Positions 11,041 to 23,419 of a stretch of 64,000 nt of DNA are shown in pieces (the stretch's first letter is position 1; each line of letters begins with the position of its first letter). The notes beneath the pieces were generated by a model. It was not told the DNA's origin and did not search any database. It saw only the letters and a program-made list of their open reading frames with translations. The position numbers and the translations under genes were made by a program. The DNA is taken from positions 44,870,935-44,934,934 of the forward strand of contig NC_077247.1 of assembly GCF_947179165.1 (NCBI RefSeq). Direction: 5' to 3'. The DNA is from Solanum dulcamara. Lineage: Eukaryota; Streptophyta; Magnoliopsida; Solanales; Solanaceae.

Positions 11041-11803
11041 TAGGGTTGTTGATAGTTATGGTTATGATTATGATTAAAAAATTAAATCAAAATGCAATTT
11101 GAATCAACTTTATTAACAATTTATTTGATTTGGTTTAATTAGATTTGGTTTTAAATTTTGAAAAAATTGATATTATTTGGTTTGGTTTGGTTTGGTTTGA
11201 TTTTCATTTTACTAAAAATGAACCGCAAAACTAACCAAATCTAATCGAGAAATTATATATATAAATTTCATAATTATTATATATTATTCATAAATAAAAT
11301 AGAAATATTTTATTAAATTTTAATTAACTTAAATCTCTAGCTATACCATTTTCTCAAGACCAACACTTAAATTTTGGTATATAAGTTTCTAGTACTCCTC
11401 CGCCGGGTGGTTCCTCAATTGCTGAGCTTGTGGTTATTTTCTTGCTATAAAGATTTGATCGTTTGGTCTTTAATGTATAATGACTTTTGTATTACTTAAC
11501 TAAATCACTTTTTTCGTGTAATAATAACTCTAGTATTGCTTTATTAAATCTGCATTAGTTTTTTCGTGGATTGTTCATGTACTAGGTGTTTGTGTTCTAT
11601 GAGATGCGGATGACTTTAACAAATTTATTATTTTCAAACCGGAAAAAAATGAAGAAATTGAACTAAACCGAACTAAACCGACAATAACCAAACCGACGGT
11701 TATTATTTTTTTGGTTTGATTTTAAAAATTTAAAAACCGATTAAATTAGTTTGGTTCTGGTTTTAAACAATTACTGATCCAAACCGAACAATGAACACCC
11801 CTA
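11041..11803. mobile_element. hAT-like MITE
   Basis: The element begins TAGGGTTGTT and ends AACACCCCTA, so the ends are imperfect inverted repeats. The flanking 8-mers CATATTAG (11033-11040) and CATATAAG (11804-11811) agree at 7 of 8 positions, as for a hAT target duplication. The interior has repeated TTTGGTTTGG and AACCGAACTAAACCG tracts near both ends, the same architecture as 1450-2085. Between them lies AT-rich non-coding DNA. Confidence 0.75.
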
Positions 11804-13100
11804 CATATAAGATATTGGAAAAAATGTTCTAGGAAAATGACCAAATTGAATTCCTTTGTTGTCCAAAAAAAAGAATAACACCCTTAATTTGATTGCTAGT
11901 TAGAGTTATGTAATTATTAGTAAACTTACAATTTAAAAATTAGTGTTTATGAGAATAATCCAACATCAGACTGGAACGAATATTATTTCAAGCTCCTTAT
12001 AAGGTTTGCGCAATCCCCTGGATCGTGGTGTGTGTGAATATATTTTTCAATCTTGAATATAACACTTCAAATCTGACAGTAGACCTCTAGATAAGAAATT
12101 TTTGAATTTGGGCATGAGAGGGCGCGGGGGTGGGGTGAGGATTCGACATCGAATCAAGACGAGAATCTTGGAGTCCTTATAAAGCTTGAATAATCTTTCT
12201 TTTATTTGAGCTAACTTTTGTAGCGTGAGTGTCACGATACAACCTACCTGGCCGCGCGGGTACCTACTCTAACACCTAAATAGGAGAACCCTTAACCCCT
12301 TAAACAAAAGAACATGCAGAAGTTTGACAAAATGTAGATTACAAGTCTAAAAGAATTAGGAGAATCATCTTCATTTTCACCTAAAAAACATCACAGACCC
12401 TGCAATCAGACTATGCCAAGTGATATTTTAAAGTAGTATCAGTACAAACAATACGAACTAATAGGCATCATCGATCAACCTGATACCCACCGCATAATAT
12501 ACAAAAATCTAAAAGAAGAAAAACATACTCCTACGGAAATACACTCGCCAAACTTTTATGCACAAACTCTTATCATTCCCATTAATCACATTAAAGTCGT
12601 TCAAACCTAACTTTCATCCCTTCTAGTTGGCCCTCTGTCAACTCTAAGACAGATCAAGGTTTAGCCCTTCTATCACATAGAGGAGTTTCTAAACTACTGG
12701 TCACTATTAACTCTATCTAACTCGTCTACTATTTTTAGCTTTCACACCAACACATGGCCCTATGCTAATTAGCATCTCATTTGGAGGAGGATAACATTAA
12801 GGTGGACTAAGACTCCTCTTCTAAATATACTGGCCCGTCATGGCGGGACCTATTCCACTCTGGCGGCCTCGCCACAACGAGATTTTTCCCGCCAGAACAG
12901 CCTGTTCGAAGACAAAATCTCTAAATTCTCTCCAACTGCCCCCTTTAACACATCTGCTACATGACATCAGCAATACCTGACTTTAAGTCACTAATTTACT
13001 TAACAACACATTGACTGTTTTCCACTTGTATATTCGGTTTCGTTTCTCTATCATCAACCATATAGTCAAGATCAATTCACAGATGATAGCCACACAATGT
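11804..13100. other. Intergenic DNA with probable LTR-derived sequence
   Basis: No gene supported. From 12230 the sequence TGTCACGATAC resembles the reverse-oriented end of the LTR family at 37270-39584. The unusually GC-rich patch at 12830-12910, with repeated GGCGGG/CCCGCC words, looks like a retrotransposon LTR. No matching second end or target duplication was found. The small minus-strand frame at 12047-12235 has no family resemblance. Confidence 0.4.
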
Positions 13101-14241
13101 GTAACGACTCATTAGGTCATTTTGAGTATTAGAGGTTTTTATTTCATAAAAGACTCATCTCAACAAATTTTAATGGGTATTTTGGGACTATTCGATAACC
13201 ATAGTTATTTAGGTGAGGGTAAATTTAAATAACTAATTTAATTAGGGGGCTAAATTGATAATTTATTTAATACTCTATACCAATTATTAAAAAAAAGGAT
13301 ATGGTTTATTGATTTTGGTAAATAATTAATTAAGAAAAGAAAAGAGAAAGGGAGGATACAAAAAACTTACCTGCAACGCTAGTGAAGAGCAACCGAAACT
13401 GCTTTAGGTAAGGGCTAAACATCAAGTCTCGTTCTGCGTATTATTTTCTAGGATAGGCAAAGTGTATATTAGTATATTACTCGATTCAATTTATTTTTTG
13501 GGTAGTGAAAGTATATTTGTTAGATTTGTTTGGCAATAGTTGGGAGGAATAGTAGGAAAAGTAGGACTATTATAATACTATGGGTTTATGGCCAATAATG
13601 AGAGCATGATTACACCTAATCATTGGAGACCATCATGAGCATATGTGGGGTGAATATGAAATAGAAAACATAGGAAAGAAATGGTGGTTCTGTATATGTT
13701 CAATAGTGCACTGCTAGTATTTTCCAGCAATGGTCTCGCCTTTAACTATTTTATTTAATTATCACATTATAATTTATGTTTCGATATATTGAGATAGATA
13801 ATTGAATATTAGGTATATTGTATTATATTAATACCATCAATTTTATAATATTTGAAAGAAATTGAGACTTAACCCTTGCTGAAGATTTAGGAATATGAGA
13901 CTTGAGGTATTAGTTGACATCAAAATTTAGAAATTTGATTATAGATTTGGATGGGTTATTGAGTCTAGGCTAGATACATAGTATTATGGGTGTCTACAGA
14001 CTCGTGTATTTATGGATATTGTATATTTGATAGATTGGAAATGCGAGGCATTAAAGAAAGGAAAGGCATTGGTGGATTAGCTTGCATTACTTCAATTCTT
14101 CGGCTGAGGTAGATTTTAGTTTATTCTATATCATAGATAGACTTTTAATAGTGGTTGATAGTCATTGAGTAATGTGTGAAGTTTACTATGCATTTAATTG
14201 TTGTGGTTTGGATGGTTGATATGTTGTTGTGATTGGTCTGA
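13101..14241 (+). mobile_element. Truncated LTR fragment, plus orientation
   Basis: It starts TGTAACGACTCATTAGGTCA, matching the start of the solo LTR at 958. It follows that element through 'atttcataaaagactcatct' and, further on, 'gtgtctacagactcgt', 'gattgatagtcattgag'-like and 'ggatggttgatatgttgttg' segments. It breaks off at about 14241, where a reverse-oriented relative begins. The nested MITE of the first copy is absent here, supporting later insertion of that MITE. Confidence 0.7.
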
Positions 14242-15561
14242 AGTAGAGCAATATTTAACAATATTTCATCAATTCTTCTTTATTCAAGTCATCCCTTTTA
14301 GTAGAGCAAGTTCAAAATTATAAATTTCATGGTCTTGGGCTTATAGATCAATCACAACAACATATCAATCACTCAATCATAATAATTAATGCAGAGTAAA
14401 TATCACAAAATTACTCAATGACTATCAATCACTATTAAGAGTCTCTCTATGATGTAGACTAAACCATAACCTACAGCCACATGTAATCAAATAGGTTAAT
14501 GACAAGAAATCTATCAACACTAATTCATTCACATTCACCTTTTATTTCATGATTCGAATTACTCAAGCAATTCACAAAGAATAATCAGCATAAACACACA
14601 TAGTTATTTGTATAAACACATCCCTCTATATACATCAATAGCCCATAATCCCCAAGCCTCACGATTCCGTTATGACCCAACTATTGTCTACACTTAATCT
14701 CATAAGAGTCATTAACCTTCTAAATAGTTTCACCAAGGTTATCATTCAAAGATTGGATCTTTATCACGTCACATATTAATCATGATCCACAACATATATT
14801 CCCACTCTAAACAATAATTGACAATCATTTAACCATCTAGACTCTGTGTCCGAAGGTCTAGGCATGAAATCTCCTGTTAATCTACATTATATTAAGCAAT
14901 GGGAATGAATTTATAATTACTTAATTGAGAAAATCTAGCTTACCTAGGCTCCAAACAATTGTAGAAGGATTATAGAACGATTCCTGACTTTCGGAAGGAG
15001 AAACTATGGTGATGGGCCTGAAATTTATGGGTTGTAGCCTTCCTTGAGCTAGGAATCTCTTCTTCTCTTCTCTCCAACATCATAACAGCTTTTGGGGGGT
15101 TTATAGGATAACCCTCATCTATTTTGGCACTTAGTGGAAGAATGAGATAATAAAAATACGCTCTTTTTAGCCTCTAGCCTGTCGAATCCCGCTCTGACAG
15201 CCCAGCACAGACAGTGCTCAGTAAAATAGGCATAACTTGTTACTCCGAATTTCAAATGAGGCAAATTTAGTGGCGTTGTAAAGAAGACTCATAGATCTTT
15301 AATTGATAGGTTATGGATCACATAATTCATTATAGGCTGAGAGCTATGATCGTTTGAAGTTGACCCTAGTTTAGATTCAAGTCCGAAACTAAATCGGAAA
15401 GACACTTTCAACTTAACTTTGATAAGCTAAGGAAATTGTACGACCTTAATTCAGAACTAATACACTCGCATACAACGAATTGATCCTAGTCTTATGAAGA
15501 ATGAGATTTGTATATTTTTACCACATATATTTTTAATAATGACGAGTTAGGTCATTATAGT
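14242..15561 (-). mobile_element. Truncated LTR fragment, minus orientation
   Basis: On the minus strand, about 14450-14260 matches the segment at 2560-2770 ('gatagtcattgagtaat', 'gatatgttgttgtgattg', 'cccaagaccatgaaatt'). The far end near 15561 reads, on the minus strand, TATAATGACCTAACTCGTCA, a plausible LTR start. With 13101-14241 it forms a tail-to-tail inverted pair broken at nearly the same family position. No coding region was seen. Confidence 0.6.
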
Positions 15562-16151
15562 GAGTCAAGCCCAAGACCTAATTTACAATTAGTTATTTTA
15601 TATCACTGATTTATGTTTTGATTATTTCATATTTTACTCTTCCAAAAAAATTAAATAGATAAATTGACTCTCAACTTATATATGTTTTAGTTATGCAGTG
15701 AACTAGTAACCAAACATCATACTTGATATGCTGAATTTTATATGTAGCAACTAAAATACTATCAAACATGATACTCCTACTAGTTATGTTGATTTTAATG
15801 TATAAATAATTCATTTTTAACTAGCAACCAAACGACTCTCGTAATATTTCAGAATAACAGACAATTTCTTTGCTTATTTTTTTTATCCTTCTTTTTGGAG
15901 TATATGAATATAATACTCTTTATATGATTTTTAAATTCTTAGATCACGTGTCAAAATAATTAAAGAAATTGCTGTCCAAATGGACACAAAGTAATTTTCA
16001 TGATCTTTCATCCATTTTTCATTTTCCGTTTTTTCTTGTAAATAAATTAATATGTACTTACGATCTACATGACATAACCAGTCTGCTTATTTAACAGGGG
16101 ATGGACCTAAATATAAAATATTTGACTCAATAAATACACCAAGTCTTCACC
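15562..16151. other. Intergenic, no gene seen
   Basis: AT-rich, low-complexity DNA between the inverted LTR fragments and the SINE. Nothing recognised. Confidence 0.45.
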
Positions 16152-16166
16152 AATTCATTCAATAAA

Positions 16167-16333
16167 ACTAACGTGGGTTGTGGTGCAGTGGTAAAAACCT
16201 TAATCAGAGGTCTCAGATTTGAGTCCTGGTTATGAAGAGAATCCTGTTGAGAGAGCCACTCCAAATGAGTCCTACAGTGCACAATTCCAATTTAATCATG
16301 AACTCCGATTACCGAGTTAGAAACCAAAAAAAA
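16167..16333 (+). mobile_element. tRNA-derived SINE (SolS/TS type)
   Basis: The head carries pol III promoter-like boxes: 'tggtgcagtggtaa' (A box) and 'gatttgagtcc' (B box). The body ends in an A-run. It is flanked by 15-bp direct repeats AATTCATTCAATAAA (16152-16166) and AATTCATTCAGTAAA (16334-16348), which agree at 14 of 15 positions and mark target-primed insertion. The clear duplication and A-tail show a SINE rather than a functional tRNA gene. Subfamily not assigned. Confidence 0.87.
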
Positions 16334-16348
16334 AATTCATTCAGTAAA

Positions 16349-17067
16349 GATCTTGATCGGTTGAGCACCTAGGCAAGTGCTGATCACCGGTCCAACATGA
16401 TCTCTAATGCTCCTTGTTCACGCTTAAATAAAAAAAATAAGAAAATTTGCAATACCTAAGCAAACAGTTATTATATCTACTATACATAGCTATAATTTTA
16501 AAATATTACATAACATAATTATACTTGGGATTTTTATAGCATTAGTAGTTTTTCTTCAATTAAAGCATTTATTTTGTTTTGCCATACATTTAAACATGTC
16601 TTACGTCAGTTTGATTCGATTTGCGTTAGATTTTTGAACACCCTAAGGTCATTATGTTATGCCTTGAAATAAAGTGTCATTTAATTAAAACAAGTTCTGT
16701 GCTGTTCACTATTTCTCAAGGCTCCTTCGTGAGTTGCAATTCTTTGCCGCTGTATGAATATTAGCTCACTCTCTCAAAAATCTTCTGACACGTTGCGTTG
16801 CGGTCTGTTTCCGGCTAGTGCCAGTACTTCACGCTTACAAGTATTCTGAACTTTGTCCAGTCGAAAATTCATGTGTAAAATTTGAACATGATGATACACT
16901 ACATATGGAGTAATACATAATTACATATGCATCCAACAACAACAAAAAGAGAGTGCATAAAAGTTATGATTATTATGAGTTGTACAATAATTAATACAAA
17001 ATGTCATACTATTTAATTTACAGATTTAATTTCTTTCAATGAGATTAACCAGCTTGAGAGAGCTCCA
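16349..17067. other. Intergenic, downstream of purine permease B
   Basis: No gene supported. The stretch 16350-16440 has moderate complexity and may be a further repeat fragment. The last 100 bases should hold the 3' UTR of the permease. Confidence 0.4.
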
Positions 17068-19974
17068 CTAATTGACCCCTTTAGCAGCCTTGTCCTTTAA
17101 ATCATCAAGATAATGTTGATACAAATATGACACAAAACCCCAAATTGCCAACAACATTGACATCACTTTGATACCAGTCAACTTTTCATGAAGAAACATC
17201 ACAGCCAAAACAGGAGCCACAGGCAAACCTAATATACTTATCACATTTGAAAATAATGAAGATACTTTGAAAATCAACCCTATTGAACCAACTGTATAAA
17301 ATTGCCAAGAAATAGATGTCCCAATTAAATTTAAAACATAACTAATTTTCCCTACTTCATATTCCTCCATTTCTTTCTCCAATTTTTTCCACTCTCCGCT
17401 AGCGATAAGCCCTATTAATATTGCCATAGTCGCAGTTATCGACTGATAAACTGACATTTCTATGATTAAACGAAAACTCTCCCTCTTAAATATTTTTTGA
17501 AGAGCGAGTTGTGTTATAGAGAGCATCAACGCGTAGCCAGCAGAGGCAGCTACGGTGGACAAAAATCCGAATATATATTTTTGTCTAGACGTTTTATTAT
17601 TGGTAAGTTCTCCAGAATCGTCGTTGTGGAGAACGAGGAGGGAAGAGGAGACAGTGAGAATTACTAATGAGTTGACTATGTAAGGGGTGAATTTTTGATT
17701 GTTTAGGAAGTAGGAAAAAAGGGCATTGAATCCTAATTGACTAGCACAAATAAGTGTATAAGTTGTGACAGGGAGATATTGCAGACCTATTGTGTACAAC
17801 ATACAATTTCCAGCTACAAATAAACCTAGCAAAGCATAAAGTGAAGAAACAATTATAAAAGATGGTTTTTTAATTTCAATATTTTTATTAGTTTTTGTTG
17901 ATTTGATAAAGAGGAAAGGGATGAGAATTGGGAAGGCTATAGTTTGTACTAATGTGGCTAACCATTTGCTATTTCCTCCTTTTTCAAAATATATTCTACC
18001 TAAGAGTGTACCTATAGCTTGGGTAGATAGAACTAATATTGAATAAATGACCATTTGGATCCACCATTTGTAATGTACCAAAGTAGGAGCTTTTAATTCA
18101 TTTCCATTCTCAGAGGTGATTTCTTCCCTTTTAGCTTCTTCATGATCACCTCCTGCAATAAAATCTTATAATAAATGACCAATCACACACAAAAAAAAGT
18201 AGTCCTAATAATACTATAGTATCAGATTTTAGTCTTTTGTGCATGTGGTTTATTTCATGTATGCATGGTCTATATATAAACATTGTCTATTATAATCTGT
18301 GGCTATGAAGATCGAGAATTAGTGTAAAAGGATAGTATATAGCCAAGGGTTTTTATGTGGGAGAGGCAGAGGGCTAATCTCCTTTCCTCCTTATTCGGTA
18401 GTCCTATCTATTATTTGCATAGCATCTTATTCTTCATTTTTCATTACTAGTCGGAGTAGTGATAAAATATTCACGGAATATGAACATGCATGATGCTATA
18501 ATTAATTACTAATGATATTGACCAACAAATGACTCAAAGTAACAATATTGATTCGTCTTCTCGTTCATGTGATTTAAAAATGCATGCTCAACATGAGGAT
18601 ATCATCAGACTATGTTGGAGAATTAAATTAAAGAATAGTACACTACAACTGATCAAGTTCAATTTTACCTTTTTATTGAATTAAAGCTCAATCATTAAAT
18701 GTTGTATTTTGTTTTCAGAATGGCTTTGTGCAATAGTATATATATTATACTTTTGTTATGAACTTTTACTTATTTGGTAAGGTTGTATAAGGAATTGAGG
18801 CAATTTTGATAGTTTGCACTACTTATGAGATTTTATGTTTATTAGCAAAAAGTAAAACTTAAAATTTTAATTTGCATATCTAAACAAAACTTTAACTTCA
18901 TCTCATATAATTTCATATCATGATTTTATCTCACAAGTCCAAACAAACCATTGAACTTCAGTACTATAACAATAATATAATTTTGTAATTTTATAGTTAA
19001 ACATAGACTTAAGAACCTCTTTGGACATATGATATGATATAAAGTTAAATTGATACTATTAAACTTAAACTTTTTTTATTAAATTGAAAATCCCACAAAT
19101 TATGAAGACTATTAAAAATTTTCAAATTCTTATACAGTCTTATCAAATGAGCAAATTATAATTCATAAACAAAATATTGAAATATCCTAAGGCGGCGCAT
19201 TCAAATCACATATCTCCATGTTCTTTTTATAAATAAAAGTTGTGACTACAAACTTTTAAATATACATAATTTTATAAAGATTCACTAGTCAATAATATTA
19301 ATTAGTTATTCTTTAATATAATCATTTTACGTAGTACAAACAATTATCTCTTCACGCTGATTATAAGTCTTCTTTGCAAAATTTAAAATGATTGGATTTT
19401 TATATTTTTTTACAAAATATAAACTTACTATAGGTCAAATTTTACACTTAAAAAAATTGAAATCATTATTTAAACTTCCAAATTATGTTTTCGAAGAATT
19501 TGAAATTTAAAATCATAAATCAAAATTACAAATCCATGAGCTGACTTAAAATCATGACATCATATCACAGGTCAGCGGAAACGCAAACTTAGAGTGGGCT
19601 AGTACAGTTACTTGAAATTAACCCAAATACGAAAAGTTGTAAGAGGAAGAGATAAACAACACAGAGATAAATATATTGTGTTGATTAGTAGTACATGATT
19701 TTGGATAAGAAAAAATTGAAGTTAAATCTATTAAGAATTTAAGGTAAATCATAAAAGAAAGTCGAGCTAAACGTGTGATATTTAGCACTTTTTTGGTAAG
19801 ATCTATACTTTTGCTTTTTAATTTGTATTGCAATGAAATATTATTTCCATAATCTTATATCTGCAGCTAATTTTGTACAAATATATATACAGAAAATGGT
19901 CTAGTTGATAATTAGAAAGAAAAAAAAAACTCACCTTGTATTTGTGATTGTACAACTGCTGGATAATCCCCCAT
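17068..19974 (-). CDS. Purine permease family transporter (PUP10-like), paralog B
   Basis: Coding exons on the minus strand are 19974-19935 (40 nt) and 18152-17068, giving 374 residues. The 1782-bp intron has a GTGAG donor and an acceptor ending TTTATTGCAG. Exon 1 encodes MGDYPAVVQSQIQ and ends in phase 1, exactly as in paralog A. Exon 2 carries the family blocks QAIGTLLGRIYFEKGGNSKW, QYLPVTTYTLICASQLGF, SITQLALQKIF and AIWGFVSYLYQHYL, with about ten predicted helices. It is likely a membrane transporter for purine bases or cytokinins, but the substrate is unknown. It lies about 8 kb upstream of paralog A in the same orientation, suggesting tandem duplication followed by separate transposon loading. 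The intron contains the dispersed repeat 19095-19460. The reading frame is intact. Confidence 0.92.
19095..19460. repeat. Dispersed repeat, copy 2, in the purine permease B intron
   Basis: Same family and orientation as 6285-6625, with about 350 bp of recognisable alignment. It lies inside the single intron of paralog B, while the other copy lies downstream of paralog A. The small frame at 19618-19833 nearby shows no domain. Confidence 0.6.
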
Positions 19975-21350
19975 CTCATACACTTGGTAAAATAAAATAT
20001 ATATCAAAAGAAAAAGAATCCTTGTTGAAAATAAACCAACAGAGAAACTTATTCGTATTATTATATAATTTTCCAAAAGATAGTGCACAATAAAGGGTTT
20101 CTTTGATTTAAATACTAGTCATTTGCCTCCAGATAAGTCGCAAGTACATTTACACCCACCGTTCATTTTTTCTTATCAACTTTAATAAAAATAGATTTTT
20201 AATTTTATTTATCACTTTTAATATTATTAAGAAAAGATTAAAAAATATATTTTATCCTCAATATTTGTTCAAATTATTTCTCAAAATCAAAAACTATGCA
20301 TTAGTTAATATAAATAGATATTGTAATAAGATACTCATATTAATCATTATTTTCTCTAATTAATATTAAGGAAATTGTTGAGACATTTTTCATTGTTCAA
20401 AATAAGTAAATTATTTAAAGATCGAAAAAATTATTGAGAGTTTTTTTTTATATTTACCCTTCATAGTCCTTAACTATTTTATATTTTTTAAGAGAATAAT
20501 TTAAAAAATAATCATCATAATAATAATTTATATAAATTCTTAAATATTTTTCTTAAGATATGAGATATCCCAATAATCACTTAATACGGACTAAAATATA
20601 TATTTTTAAACGATGTGTAAAATTAAAAATAAACAAAGTGAATATTTGAGATCTGATTAGATGGATATTATTTTTTGGGGTTTCTTACCCGTTATTTGGA
20701 GATTATAATATACGATAAGGTTTATTTAAAGATATCGCTTTCAACATAATTTTTTTTATATTCAAAATTTAAATTTAAAATTTTTAATTAAATATAAAAT
20801 AATTTTATTACAGCCTCACAATCTCGATTAATAGTGGTAGGTGTATGCCTATTGATATTGGTGGTTGGATGGAAAGATCATGTCAAGAATTAATTGTTTT
20901 GGAGTGGCTAGATTTTGACACATCGTTAATAGTGTATACGTCGTGTCCCCTCACAAATGAGTAGGAATGCCTCGTTTGGCGATCCATCCAGCTTGCCGCT
21001 TGGTACGTACTAAATATGTTTGTGCTATATTTGAATTTGTCAAGCATATTATAACTTAATTAAATTTGAATTGATATCAAAAAAATTTACATTAAAAAAA
21101 AAAAATACTTTCTAACAAAGTAAATTCATATTTAGGAGGATTTGAACTTCAGACCTTTAAGTAGTTACGAAGGAAGGAATATTTGCCAACTGCATCAAAA
21201 TTTTTATTGGTCCTTATCTACTTCTCATTATGGGTCTTGGTGTTCTATACTTTTTCTGTTTGATTTTCAATTATTACACCTTTTTTTAAAGTCAACTGAT
21301 ATGATTTTTAATTAATATTTTAAAATATATTTTATTATATTGATAAAAAA
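19975..21350. other. Intergenic DNA upstream of purine permease B
   Basis: No gene supported. The first few hundred bases are the presumptive promoter of the permease. The rest is AT-rich with no clear repeat boundaries. Confidence 0.45.
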
Positions 21351-21815
21351 AGGAAAAAGATTTAAATATGTTATCGAACTTTGAAAAAAAACTCATTTAT
21401 GTCATCCGTTAAACGTTTGGCTTATTTATGCCATTTTTGTTCGAGAAAAAAGTTCATCCATATCATTATTTGTAACTAAAAATATTTGGGTTCATCCATG
21501 CCATTATTTGTAACTAAAAATATTGTTTTTTTTGCAAAACCATTTTGTATACGTGGTTAATTATGATTTGACTACATCATTAACTAAATTATTATTTAAA
21601 ATGAAAAAAGTTCAACAATGTCATCGAACTTTGAGAAAAGGCTCATCTATGCCATCCGTTAAAAAGTTTGGCTCATCTATGCTATTTCTGTAAACAACTA
21701 ATGGCATGGATGAGTATTTTCTCAAACAAAAATGGCTTAAATGAGCCAGACTTTTAATGGATGACATAGATGAGCCTTTTCTCAAAGTTCGATGACATAT
21801 TTGAGCATTTTCCCT
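21351..21815. mobile_element. Long-TIR MITE (Mutator-like)
   Basis: The ends are long inverted repeats of roughly 100 bp. The left end has AGGAAAAAGATTTAAATATG, and the reverse complement of the right end has AGGGAAAATGCTCAAATATG. Both continue through 'tcatcgaactttga' and 'gccatttttgtt'. Internal 'ctcatctatgccatccgtta' copies add further direct and inverted repeats. The flanks are A-rich (ATAAAAAA and AAAAAAAT), so a 9-bp duplication is possible but ambiguous. No transposase frame is present. Assignment to Mutator-like elements rests on TIR length only. Confidence 0.7.
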
Positions 21816-23155
21816 AAAAAAATTAAAAACTATAATTTATCACATTTAATAAATTAATATAATATAATTTAATATTAAAAGTTAGCCAAATTAACTTTTA
21901 AAAGATGCAACGTGACAATTAAAAAAACGAAGAAAATAATATTTTAGGAATAGCGGAAAATATTCAATCCCTTCGTTTGATTAGAAATAGAATTTAAATG
22001 GAGAAAAATATATTTTCATCACATACCAAAGTAGTCTTTAACTCTTGTGGTTTTGGACACATGTCGTGATATGATATTTCTATAGGTATAAGATCATGTT
22101 AATCAAGGGTTTAAATAAGAAGTTTTCAGTTAATTTTTAAAAATATATATATCATTGTGTTATTGTTCTTTAAATCTCTTAAAATGAGATAGAATAGTAT
22201 GGACTTATCTCATTACGTTTGATCTTGATGTTTTGTTGTTTTTTTCCTTTTGAAAAGATATAGTACTACTATTAACTGATTAAGGTTCTTTTGTCGGGAA
22301 CCTTCCTTTATTAACCCATATTCTTCCTTCATTAGATACCTAATCGTAAATTAATTCATGAAAATCTCTCATGTCATTTGAAAGAGAAAATGACAAAAAT
22401 GTTTCCTAATATTTGAGAGTAGATTTGAAATAGTCCTCTAAGCAAGGAAATATTAAAATTTTTAGAAAGATAAGTCTCACAAAGTTGGTTTGGGAGGGAG
22501 ATAAAATATATACAAGTTTTATCCTTATTTCGTAGTTCAGAAATAGATATGTGATTTCTGCTAACAATTTTGCTTTACTAAAATATTTTTTTGGCTCGAA
22601 ACTTAAATCGATATCTATAGCACTTTAAAATAAATGAATTATATCTATTCCACTAAGCGTTTTTTTATCGATAGATAACATGTAGCATGAGAGACACAAT
22701 GCTATTCATGTTTTGAGCAACGTTTATTCATTTGAGTTTTCGGTGTTCGATATCTACTTTGAATTAGAATTTGTGCCGAAAAGTTCCATATTAAGGAGTA
22801 AAGCGCTTTCTAATAAAAATAACTTCATACCTCAAAAGGCTCGAATCTAAAATATTTTAATTAAAAATAAATAAGTATTTATCACTCAACCACCATGTTT
22901 GATGGTCTGTTTTGAGCAATTAACACAGTGATGGGAGTGTAAGCAAAGGAAAAAAAATAGATTTTCAGAAAAGTGGGAACAAAGAAACATCATAAAGTCA
23001 CATGGGGCAAACAAGAGAAAATTGTGAGATTATCTTTCTTCATTCACATCACATGTATTCTATGAATCCCCTCTTTACTTTGGCCTACTACTTTTTTTCC
23101 CATAATATCAGTAAAACTTTATCTTCATAAATCATAACAATCATTTTTTATAATA
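21816..23155. other. Intergenic, no gene seen
   Basis: AT-rich DNA without a supported reading frame or RNA gene. No repeat with clear ends was found. Confidence 0.45.
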
Positions 23156-23313
23156 ATATTTGTTGACACCCAATTTTTACCTTCAACAACGTAATTTTTA
23201 CAAATAATAATAATAATAATAATAATACAATAATAGTAAAATATATATATAAAATTAAATAATAATAATAATAAAATGAAATATACATATATGGTATCAT
23301 CATTTTAAATTAA

Positions 23314-23419
<106 letters not shown>

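Noticed and set aside
16167..16240. tRNA gene
   Set aside because: The promoter boxes are tRNA-like, but the element has an A-tail and a 15-bp target duplication, so it is a SINE.
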